Made by a program: the position numbers and the translations under genes | Notes under the pieces: model-generated | What the model saw: the letters and a program-made list of their open reading frames with translations, nothing else | Told to the model about the DNA's origin: nothing | Databases searched by the model: none | Shown here: piece after piece, positions 7,971-14,084 of the stretch | Layout of the letters: every line of letters starts with the position of its first letter | Position numbering within the stretch: position 1 is the first letter of the stretch | NCBI GenBank assembly: GCA_015179045.1 | Contig: WHUZ01000298.1 | Span: 1 to 14,084 of the forward strand | Length of the DNA stretch: 14,084 bases | From: Kalaharituber pfeilii | Lineage: Eukaryota; Ascomycota; Pezizomycetes; Pezizales; Pezizaceae | Direction: 5' to 3'

Positions 7971-8862
7971 TTTGATTTCCTTGCATCTTCACTGTCTATA
8001 TAGAAACCATCAGTGCTTGGATCAGAGTCATCTGGTGAACTTCCTTTTTTGGGTGACCCTGGAGGTGTTTTCTTTTTTAGGGGATCTTGGAGGTGTTTTC
8101 TTTTTTGGAGGTGTTACTGGTTTTGATCCTAGGGTGTTTTCTTTCTTGGAGGTGTTACTGGTTTTGATCCTGGGGGTGTTTTGTCTTCTCCTAATTCTAC
8201 CACTTCTGGAGTTGGTATTTCTTCTCCCCATTTGGTATTATTTACCATTTTTCTGAAGCTCAATATTGCTTCCCAGTTATTTCCTAACCAGTTGCTTCTT
8301 CTTCTTCCTACTGGCTTGAAAGTTTCCCATACTTTACTCCATGACTCATGTTCTTCTTTGTCTTCCATCAAGAAGTAGTGCCAGCATTCTTTGCTATCTG
8401 TTTTCCATGACATGTCCACTGATACCTCTTTTCTTCTAATTCATTTTCTGTGTACAGTTTTTTCTTTAATACCCAGCTTTTTACTTGTGTTCCTGGTATT
8501 TTATATTTCCACATCAGATATTTTGCTACCCCTCTTTGCAGATAAGGCAACTCTTTTTCTTTGTTTATTGCTTTTGCAAAGTGGTTTGTTTCTCTGACTA
8601 GTGGTTCTATCCTGCTTTCCCATAAGGCTTTTTTCCTTATGCTGCATTCATAGACTTCCCTAACTTTTACTCCAGGCACCCCATACTTGTTGGTTCTGAA
8701 GTTGATTACTGTCACCATTATTATATCTTCTTCATTTTCTGGGGTTATATCTCTTTTATCCACCTGCACAAATTCAAGGTAAGCCCATTCTTGTGGTTCA
8801 TTACTTCTTGGGGTATCATATGCCCCTGGCATCCTTGTGCTTGGTCCTGGAGTTGCAGACAT
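7925..8862 (-). CDS. gag: Gag-like structural protein (one clear frameshift, two more in the repeat tail)
   Basis: This is the first ORF of the gag-pol block, about 310 codons after allowing for frameshifts. It starts at ATG 8862 and ends at TAG 7927-7925. The N-terminal 160 residues are charged and Trp-containing, with no match I recognise to a classical capsid, and no CCHC zinc knuckle is seen. A frame change lies near 8410-8425. The tail (about 8185-8035) is a run of Thr-Pro-Pro-(Lys/Arg)3 repeats, followed by an acidic Ser/Asp segment and a Lys/Arg-rich end near 7976-7955 that could bind nucleic acid or act as a nuclear signal. Two compensating indels lie in the repeats. The identification rests on position before the protease and on composition. 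Confidence 0.65.
7967..7973 (-). promoter_or_regulatory. Candidate -1 ribosomal frameshift site between gag and protease
   Basis: In gag phase the minus strand reads TCA AAA AAA AGA, which contains the slippery heptamer A AAA AAA. A one-base backward slip moves ribosomes from gag, which stops 14 codons later at 7927-7925, into the protease frame. That frame has a stop just upstream (about 7989-7991) and no ATG before the active site. I see no strong downstream stem-loop. A homopolymer indel mutation could give the same appearance. Confidence 0.45.
8035..8185 (-). repeat. Short tandem repeats coding Thr-Pro-Pro-Lys/Arg units in the Gag tail
   Basis: About four imperfect units based on ACACCTCCAAGAAAGAA, some separated by GGATCAAAACCAGTA. 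The repeats code a basic, proline-rich tail. One unit has lost a base (CCCTAGG where its neighbour has CCCCCAGG), creating an in-frame TAG. Another has an extra A in a homopolymer that restores the frame. Confidence 0.7.
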
Positions 8863-8882
8863 TTTGCTGACTTCTTTTTTAG
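8779..8882 (+). other. Predicted intron just upstream of the antisense gene ATG
   Basis: AAG/GTAAGC donor at 8779, CTGAC branch site at about 8867-8871, a pyrimidine run and a TTTTTTAG acceptor ending at 8882, two bases before the ATG at 8885. The 104-nt intron lies opposite the first codons of gag (gag ATG at 8862 on the minus strand). The plus-strand transcript would therefore begin inside the gag gene with a spliced leader. Confidence 0.55.
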
Positions 8883-8884
8883 AA

Positions 8885-10968
8885 ATGCCTTTCTCAGATG
8901 AATCTGTTTACTTCCCTGGTCTCTTTAGGGTTCAGTCTGGTTTCTTCCAGATGAGGGAGAGGATTAGGAATATTATTTCCTGTCCAGATGCTCCTCTCTC
9001 AGAGGCAGTTCTTAAGGATATTTGGTGGATGTGGTTCTTTCCTGGTTCAACCAGATAATGCTTCCTGGTCCTTCTGACACTAAGAAGGTTCAGAGAATGC
9101 TGGGTTTTCTTCTGGACTGTTGGGAGGAGTTTGAGTCTTCTCCTGAAGGCCTTGAGTGAGTTCTTGTTTTCTTCCTATACTATAAGAAGTTTGTTAGCTA
9201 ACTTTTCCTTTCCCTACTAGGGTGGCTACTTCTGTCTTGGGTGATCAGTCCAAGACTTTCTCTTCTCCTCCTGAATGGAAGGTGAAAACTTCTCTAGCAA
9301 GAGTGTTTGAATCTTCCCAGGTCCAGCCTTTTTGGGAAGGGAGGTACAACTATTTGCTTGATGTCACTGAGTATGATACTGCTATTCAACTCAGATGGGC
9401 TGCTTCCCCTGATACCCTAGTATCCAAGGAGCTTCTTACTTCCTCTGTTGCTCTTCCTGTGGTCCACAATAATTATGGGCCTGTTATTACTCTGATGGCT
9501 GGGTTAGGGCCTATCTTCTGTCCCAAGTGTGAGGCTGATGAGGAGAGGGAGAAGATAGGTACTGAACTGCAATTCAGTCAGTATGGAGTTGAGTGATGAG
9601 GATGTTGAGATCTTTTGTGAGGGTATGAGGGATGTTGAGGGTTTAGGGGTTGATTTGCAAAGTAAGCTAACTCTTGCTGATGCCCCTAATTCTTCTAACC
9701 CTGCTTTAGTTGAGCAGGAAGAGAGGGAGGTTTTTGGTCTGGAGTCCCCTGCTGTTGGTCCTTCTGGTAAGTTGTTTATTATTTCTTCTTCTGTTTGTTG
9801 TCTTGTCCTAACCTTTCTTTTTAGATTGGGATCAGCCTGAGGTTGAGGGGAATGATTATTATGTCCCTTCTGTGGAGGATATTCCTCCTAACTTTTCTTG
9901 GACTTTTGGTAGGAGACTCTGCTCTTGCACTTACTGTAAGGACTTTGCAGCTAATGTTTACAAAGTTCCTTCTGGTGCTCAGCAGGCAGAGGTTTGCTGC
10001 AACTTGCTTTTCCCTGGTGGATGTTCCTGTCCTGCTTGTCTTGATGTGAAGGATATGGTGGGGTCAAATGCTCAATTTGTTTTGGAGGATATTGCAGGTA
10101 GGGAGGTTGGTTCTCCTTTTCCTTTTGTTGCTTCTACTGTCTCCTGGTTTACTGCAAGACAAGATACCCTTTTTCTTGCTGAGACAATGCAAAAGGCAAA
10201 AGAGAGTATTAAATCTGAGCTTTTTTCTGGTTCTTTCTTTTATACCAGAAGACCCTGCAAGTTTTCCAAAGAGGTTGATGCTTCTATTCAAGTTGACCTT
10301 CTTGCTGGCCCTGTTCCTTCCAAAGATACCTTCTATTTGCTTGATAAATATTGCTTGGCTCTAACTGGAGCTCTTCAGGATCAGGAAATGGCAGGGTGGA
10401 TTGCTTTGGAGGACCCTACTGCCTCTCAGCCTATGGGGTCTTCTGCTCAGGCTGTTAGTCCTCAGATTGTTTCTACTCCTGAGGCCAGAAGTCCTGCTGC
10501 TGGAAGTCCTTTGGTTGCTAATGAGGAGAGGGTGGATGGTTGGACTACTGTTTTGTCTGCTGCTGAGGTTCTTGCTGGTATGAAGGAGGGGGGTGAGTGG
10601 TTTGATAGGTCTTAAGGTAAGTCCACTTCTGCAAGACTTAAAAATGTTAAGGTTTCTCAATATGCTAACCCGGAGGTAATCCTCAACAGGTTGCAGAGAT
10701 GGTTGTTTGGTTATTCCCTAGAGCTTATAAGCCTCCTAAAAGCTCTGGTACTGGTAGGTCTGGGGGTTTCTTTGCTCTTCCTTTATCTTTGGATGCTGTT
10801 GGTTTAATTGTCTTCTTGTCTTTGTTTGGTACTGTTGCTTTGATTATTGTTGTTTGTTTATCTTACTCTTATTGGAAGTTTCTAAGGGAGAGGGAGAGGG
10901 TTAGGAGGGAGTTTATTTTGACTGATTTACCACCTCCTTATATTCTGACTGTTGAAGAAGTTGCTTAG
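8885..10968 (+). CDS. Antisense multi-exon gene in the leader; Cys-rich, possibly membrane-anchored protein of unknown family
   Basis: This plus-strand gene lies between gag and the 5' LTR, antisense to gag-pol. The ATG at 8885 follows a strong splice acceptor. Exons: 8885 to about 9046, about 9058-9155, 9221-about 9528, about 9578-9766, 9825-10592 or 10616, then optionally 10697-10968 in the LTR. Introns 9156-9220 and 9767-9824 have GTGAGT/GTAAGT donors and CTAAC branch points and join frames exactly. Two further frame changes (near 9045-9060 and 9529-9596) may be indels or weaker introns. The product, up to about 590 aa, has a CPKC motif, then in the 9825 exon CSCTYC and CSCPAC clusters separated by about 30 residues with a CC pair between them, then a Pro/Ser-rich region. 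Without the LTR exon it stops at 10613-10615. There is no signal peptide at the N terminus. No known family is recognised; an env-like role is only one guess. Confidence 0.6.
9156..9220 (+). other. Canonical intron of the antisense gene
   Basis: 65 nt, GTGAGT donor, GCTAAC branch point at 9197-9202, TACTAG acceptor. Removal leaves a GAG codon across the junction and joins the frame of 9058-9155 to the open frame from 9222. Size and signals are typical of fungal introns. Confidence 0.8.
9529..9577 (+). other. Possible short intron of the antisense gene
   Basis: GTGAGG donor inside the second Cys codon of CPKC, a weak CTGAAC branch-like site and a TTCAG acceptor. Removing these 49 nt joins the frame from 9222 to the frame of 9583 (FSMELSDEDVE). 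The alternative is a single-base indel between 9559 and 9596. The weak branch site keeps confidence modest. Confidence 0.35.
9767..9824 (+). other. Canonical intron of the antisense gene
   Basis: 58 nt, GTAAGT donor, CCTAAC branch point at 9807-9812, pyrimidine run and TTTTTAG acceptor. Removal joins the 9583 frame to the long 9825-10615 frame through a GAT codon. Confidence 0.82.
10593..10696 (+). other. Alternative intron linking the antisense gene to the LTR exon
   Basis: There are two donors: GTGAGT at 10593, before the stop codon, and AAG/GTAAGT at 10617, just after it. The branch point TGCTAAC is at 10663-10669 inside the LTR. There are two acceptors: CAACAG ending 10689 and TTGCAG ending 10696. 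Donor 10593 with acceptor 10696 gives an in-frame fusion to the transmembrane/PPPY exon. Donor 10617 leaves the TAA in place and makes a protein without the anchor. The LTR boundary at about 10645 falls inside the intron. Confidence 0.55.
10697..10968 (+). CDS. Terminal exon inside the LTR: transmembrane segment plus PPPY tail
   Basis: From the ATG at 10699 the frame encodes 89 aa. Residues 1-30 are a Gly/Ser/Pro-rich lead. Residues about 33-58 form a hydrophobic segment long enough to cross a membrane. Residues 60-71 are basic (Lys/Arg-rich), and PPPY is at residues 78-81 (10930-10941). Basic residues after the segment suggest the C terminus is cytosolic. PPxY binds WW domains of Rsp5/Nedd4 ubiquitin ligases. 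Splicing the donor at 10593 to the acceptor after 10696 joins the upstream exon in frame (GAG-ATG). It may also be translated on its own from 10699. The copy in the other LTR is frameshifted. Confidence 0.55.
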
Positions 10969-11043
10969 TCCTTGAGTTATTGTCTAAGAGTCCTAGACAG
11001 ATAGAGGCAAAGCTTTGGGACTAGAACAAGTTCTCAGTACAGG

Positions 11044-11049
11044 AATAAA
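11044..11049 (+). terminator. AATAAA polyadenylation signal for the antisense gene
   Basis: Plus-strand AATAAA lies about 75 bp after the stop codon of the LTR-encoded last exon (10966-10968). This is a normal distance for the 3' end of the antisense transcript. The copy in the left LTR is at 2272-2277. Confidence 0.5.
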
Positions 11050-11055
11050 GGATGG

Positions 11056-11388
11056 TTATTTGTGGTTGGTATAGGGTTGTTTCTTCTGGCTTAGGTATTG
11101 AATGAATTCTAGTTTTGCTCTTCTGTCCCTTGAGTAACTTTCAAGGAGTTGTCCTTCTGACTGGAAGTCTCTAAACTTAAAGAGAACTTGCAGCAGTCTT
11201 CTTTGACAATATGGTAGTGATCCCAATGGTTTTATTGAATATATGCCTGTTAGAGTATTTAAACTGCAAACTATGGAGAATAAAGAAGGGCTATATTCTG
11301 GGGTACAGTTACTGTAGAATCTATACTTATTCACTGGTGAGGTGGGAGGAGAGATAAGTCTGATTGCTTTGAATTGTGTCCTATCCAT
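11056..11388 (-). CDS. LTR-encoded 110-aa ORF, function unknown (5' LTR copy)
   Basis: An ATG-started ORF of 110 codons runs in the same sense as gag-pol, beginning 113 bp after the TATA-like box. It would be the first ORF on the genomic RNA. The product is rich in Ser, Leu, Tyr and basic residues and has no motif I recognise and no clear membrane segment. Both LTR copies keep the full frame. Between them I see two synonymous changes and one Asn/Ser change, and no indels, although indels are common elsewhere in these LTRs. It could be a real small protein, a leader ORF that limits gag translation, or a chance frame. Confidence 0.4.
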   Translation of the reverse strand: MDRTQFKAIRLISPPTSPVNKYRFYSNCTPEYSPSLFSIVCSLNTLTGIYSIKPLGSLPYCQRRLLQVLFKFRDFQSEGQLLESYSRDRRAKLEFIQYLSQKKQPYTNHK

Positions 11389-11500
11389 ACTAAAACTATC
11401 TAAACTTTAGATAGCTTCAGAGAAGTCAGAGTGAAGGTACTTCCTATGTGCTCTGGCTCAAGAACTCTGAAGAACTATCTCTGCGGGCAAAGCGAGCGCC

Positions 11501-11507
11501 TTAAATA
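11501..11507 (-). promoter_or_regulatory. TATA-like box of the 5' LTR in a CpG-rich core promoter
   Basis: TATTTAA on the minus strand lies about 50 bp downstream, in element sense, of the TGASTCA array and 113 bp before the LTR ORF start. The surrounding 35 bp (about 11484-11514) contains five CpGs, in sharp contrast to the rest of the element. The transcription start itself is not visible from sequence. Confidence 0.6.
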
Positions 11508-11556
11508 CGCTCCGCCAAGCTCTTCTTTTCTATACATGAGTTTGGTGTGGGTCTTT

Positions 11557-11666
11557 TGACTCACTACATGATTTTCCTTGAGTCACCGTTTGACTCACTC
11601 TTTGACTCATTCCTTGAGTCATTCCTTGACTCATTCCTTGACTCATTTGAGTCACTAGTTGACTCA
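11557..11666. promoter_or_regulatory. Array of nine TGASTCA (Gcn4/AP-1-type) sites, right LTR
   Basis: Nine perfect TGASTCA heptamers start at 11557, 11579, 11591, 11603, 11615, 11627, 11639, 11648 and 11660. The spacing is mostly 12 bp, with one 9-bp step caused by a 3-bp deletion relative to the left LTR. All nine sites survive in both LTRs although the spacers have changed. In this LTR the array is positioned to act on the gag-pol promoter. Confidence 0.82.
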
Positions 11667-11882
11667 TTTGTTAGTTACATTTCTTTTGATAGCATCTTTA
11701 AAGAAAACTATCGTACATGATTATTAATCCTCCTTTTTCTTGTTGATGAGTAATACCTGACTTATACATGACTTATTAGTAATACATGACTTATATGTTG
11801 TTCAGGGTAACTGTTAGCTCAGGACTTAGGAATTTGGAAAACAACCTTTATGGTTAGTTATCTGAATTGCTAGGTCATGACA

Positions 11883-11887
11883 GAGTA
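11883..11887. repeat. Target-site duplication, right copy (GAGTA)
   Basis: GAGTA follows directly on the LTR end TGACA at 11882 and matches 1867-1871. This end of the LTR is well defined because the left LTR ends in the same TGACA before its polypurine tract. Confidence 0.85.
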
Positions 11888-12800
11888 GTAATAAAGGCTT
11901 CCTTTAGTTGTCAGAAGGCTTTTTCTTATAGAGGTCCCCAAACTAGTTTTACCTCCTTATTAAGTAATTGTATAAGTAGTAAGTATATCTTATTATAGTC
12001 TTTAATAAAGTATCAGTAGAAATTAGCAAACTTTAAAAAGAACTTTATATCTATCTTTAGATTAAAGTATTTATTAGTACTAGGAGTTTTTTAGTCAAGG
12101 ATTGCCTAAATTTTGTCAGTAGATATTGAGATCTTATTGCTTAAGATATAGTAGCCTAAAAATTCAATCTCCTCTATACACTATTTGCACTTCTTTTCTT
12201 ATATTGCTAACCTATTGTCTTGCAACCTGCAAAGTATCTCTTTTAAGATTCTGTTATATTCATTAAGAGTTTCAGCATAGATAAGCAAGTTATCAATATA
12301 TGTAAGAAGCACTTGATTTATTATATCTTTAAAGATATTGTTCATGAATTCTTGGAAGGTTGCAAGTGCATTACATAGTCGAAAAGGTATAATAATGTAT
12401 TCTAAGTAGCTCTACTAGGTTTAGAATACTATTTTCTATTTATTCTTTTTAGCAATTGGTACTAAGTTATAGCTATTCTTAAGGTTAATAGCTATAAAGT
12501 ATTTTTCTTTTCTTAATTAATCTCTAAGTTTTATTATAAAGAGTAGTAGGTAATAGTTCTTAATAGTTATTTAGTTAAGGTCTCGATAGTCAATATATAT
12601 TTAGAGTTTGTTGTTTTTCTTTAAAATAAATAGAATTAACATACTCACTAAGAATTATAATGGTCAGATTTTTCCTTCTTTTAGTATTTGTTCAATATAC
12701 TCTTTAAGGATTTCTAACTCTTTTTTACACAAATAGTAGATAGGTCCCCATAGTAGTTGTTATTCTTCTTGAAGAGGTATATAATAGTCATAAGTTTAAT
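11888..12800 (-). pseudogene. Reverse transcriptase remnant of the older element
   Basis: Minus-strand traces: YRDLN near 12590-12575, LEYIIIPFRLCNALATFQ at about 12400-12345 (the PFGLxNAPATFQ block), and YIDNLLIYAETL at about 12305-12270, where the catalytic YxDD pair is now D-N. The changes Gly to Arg, Pro to Leu and Asp to Asn fit C-to-T/G-to-A mutation. No function is expected. Confidence 0.82.
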
Positions 12801-13199
12801 ATAGAAGTAGTTTGACTACTTGTTCAGTATCAAAAACCTTTAGAAATCTTCTTTTTTATTCTACTAAGTTAAAAGTTAATTATTTACTAGAACTAGTCTA
12901 GTATATTCAGACTTAGTACCTAGTTCATTCTATAATACATATATATCCTATATAATATACTTTATCTATCTACTATTTTTCTGTTATAAAGAGTTCTTCT
13001 AATTCACAAAGCTTAAATTTTTATATCTTGATATATTATATGTATTTCTCATTATCCAACTGGAAATAGCCTATTTTCCAGTTCATATATAGTTGATAAT
13101 CAACCAACCATATCATAGAAAGGAACGTATTATAGTTATTGCTACTATCTTATATATTGAAGTTGATAAGTTTCTTATAGACTTGGCTATTATTATTAG

Positions 13200-13780
13200 T
13201 TAAAATTAGCTAGAGCTTGAGAGTATACTTCTTCCCTGTATTAGGTAGAGATATATTTCCTGCTCCCTTGAACTTGATTAGTGCTAATCTTTTAATATAA
13301 GAAATAGATATATTATTAGATAGCATAGAGGTTTCAGTACTAGTATCAATGAGAACTCAAATAGTTATTGATTTAATATTTCTATCTTCCTTCTATTTTA
13401 GTTTAGTATTATAGATAATTAATTTCTTTGTGTAGAATCCTTTGAGAAGAGAAGGAGAAAAGCCAACTATTGAAGAAAAAGAAGCAGAAACTTTATTGGC
13501 TAAGATCTACCTCTCTAGTTTTCTGATTTAGATTTGTTAAGAGTAATAATTTGGTAAAACTAGGTTCCATACTTTTATCTCTACCACTTCTTCTTTCTTC
13601 TCTATTTTAACCTTCTAGACTTTCTTAGTATGCTTCTTATTATCTTCTTTCTTTCTCTCATTTCCCTCTTAGCTAGTATCTTTAGGTTTCCAGTTCTTTA
13701 CAATTTTAGTAGCATAGTATTTGAAGAAGGTATACCCTTTTCTTCTATACTGAAAGCATTTTTCATCTGCTTTCTATTTG
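13200..13780 (-). pseudogene. Gag zinc-knuckle and protease remnants of the older element
   Basis: At about 13770-13720 the minus strand reads KCFQYRRKGYTFFKYYAT, the outline of a CCHC knuckle with two Cys and the His changed to Tyr. At about 13370-13335 it reads VLIDTSTETSMLS, a retropepsin active-site region (LIDxGA-type) with the Gly lost. Between them is Lys/Glu-rich sequence with no clear motif. Confidence 0.65.
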
Positions 13781-14084
13781 GTACTGAGTTCTTTAGATAA
13801 GCTAGAGAGGTATGGACTTAGCTTAAAGGTCATAGTTTCTATATTATCACTTTTTTCTAAAAGTGTTTTTCTCTTTTGAATAGCCATTAGGCTTATTACT
13901 ACTACTATAAGCTATAACTTATATTGTTTGCTTATTCTGTATATCTACTGCTATTACGTGTTTATACTAGACTTCAAATAATTTATTTAGTATTGAAAGC
14001 TCTATAAGAAAGAATTAGGCAATATTTCTCTTTAGACTTCTAACCACCTTATTCTTAAATATCTTATTATTATAGTTAGCTAAG

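Larger units (their letters stand above)
1872..11882 (-). mobile_element. Nested Ty3/Gypsy chromodomain LTR retrotransposon with an antisense extra gene
   Basis: A complete-length LTR element is bounded by two direct repeats of about 1.24 kb and a 5-bp duplication, GAGTA. On the minus strand the domain order is gag, protease, reverse transcriptase, RNase H, integrase, GPY/F, chromodomain. Integrase after RNase H is the Ty3/Gypsy order, and the chromodomain marks a chromovirus-type element. A polypurine tract abuts the left LTR, which is therefore the 3' LTR. At about 10 kb it is longer than the usual 5-7 kb. The extra length comes from the long LTRs, the 1.8 kb antisense gene and the linker before integrase. 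About ten single-base frameshifts break gag-pol, so the copy is probably dead. The LTRs differ by roughly 25-30 substitutions and small indels by eye, so the insertion is not very recent. Confidence 0.95.
10645..11882 (-). repeat. 5' LTR (right copy), carrying the promoter for gag-pol
   Basis: This is the direct-repeat partner of 1872-3116. In element sense it lies upstream of gag, so it is the 5' LTR and should drive gag-pol leftwards. It also supplies the likely last exon (10697-10968) and an AATAAA signal (11044-11049) for the plus-strand antisense gene. It ends in CCTTAACA in element sense, giving the usual TG...CA termini. Confidence 0.93.
11883..14084 (-). mobile_element. Older RIP-degraded Ty3/Gypsy element, right half (gag, protease, RT)
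   Basis: Same base composition as 1-1871. The minus strand carries gag zinc-knuckle, protease and RT traces in the expected order and runs into RNase H at 11883, where the younger element interrupts it. The window ends inside gag, so the LTR of this element is not seen. Confidence 0.85.

Noticed and set aside
9008..9054. Possible 47-nt intron in the antisense gene
   Set aside because: It would fix the frame, but the donor GTTCTT is poor and there is no CTRAY branch point. An indel or the 23-bp duplication is as likely.
10616..10625. TGGACTTACC on the minus strand as primer binding site
   Set aside because: It lies about 19 bases from the LTR edge and coincides with a splice donor, so it is kept only as a weak possibility.
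10064..10660. Minus-strand ORFs opposite the antisense gene
   Set aside because: They lack motifs, and the plus strand has splice-linked frames and cysteine clusters, so these are shadows.

Overview
The window comes from a filamentous fungus, most likely an ascomycete. Introns are short (about 50-100 nt) with CTAAC/CTGAC-type branch points. The repeat is a chromodomain Ty3/Gypsy element. The outer flanks are extremely AT-rich, poor in CA and rich in TA, as expected of repeat-induced point mutation (RIP) or a similar process. No ordinary host gene, rRNA or tRNA is visible.

Layout. Positions 1-1871 and 11883-14084 are the two halves of one old, heavily mutated Ty3/Gypsy element on the minus strand. 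Gag, protease and reverse transcriptase remnants lie to the right. RNase H remnants are split by the junction, and integrase lies to the left. A younger LTR retrotransposon of about 10.0 kb (1872-11882, also minus strand) is inserted in the RNase H region of the old one, with a 5-bp target duplication GAGTA. Its LTRs are 1872-3116 (downstream LTR in element sense) and about 10645-11882 (upstream LTR), each about 1.24 kb.

Younger element, minus strand, read right to left: LTR with nine TGASTCA sites, a CpG-rich core promoter and a 110-codon ORF; a 1.8 kb leader; gag (8862-7925) with a Lys/Pro repeat tail; a possible -1 frameshift run; protease; reverse transcriptase; RNase H; an unusual Pro/Ser/Thr-rich linker; integrase with HHCC and DDE motifs; GPY/F and chromodomain; a 75-codon ORF; polypurine tract; LTR. 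Gag and pol carry about ten single-base frameshifts, so this copy is probably not autonomous.

The most interesting part is the leader between the upstream LTR and gag. It holds a multi-exon gene on the PLUS strand, antisense to gag-pol (about 8885-10615). Its canonical introns join reading frames exactly. A final intron can splice into the LTR itself, where the last exon encodes a transmembrane segment, a basic stretch and a PPPY motif (10697-10968), followed by AATAAA. The predicted product is a cysteine-rich protein with a membrane anchor and a possible Rsp5/Nedd4-binding tail. I do not recognise its family. The internal 7.5 kb, including this gene, appears to contain no CpG at all, while the core promoter in each LTR has five within about 35 bp.
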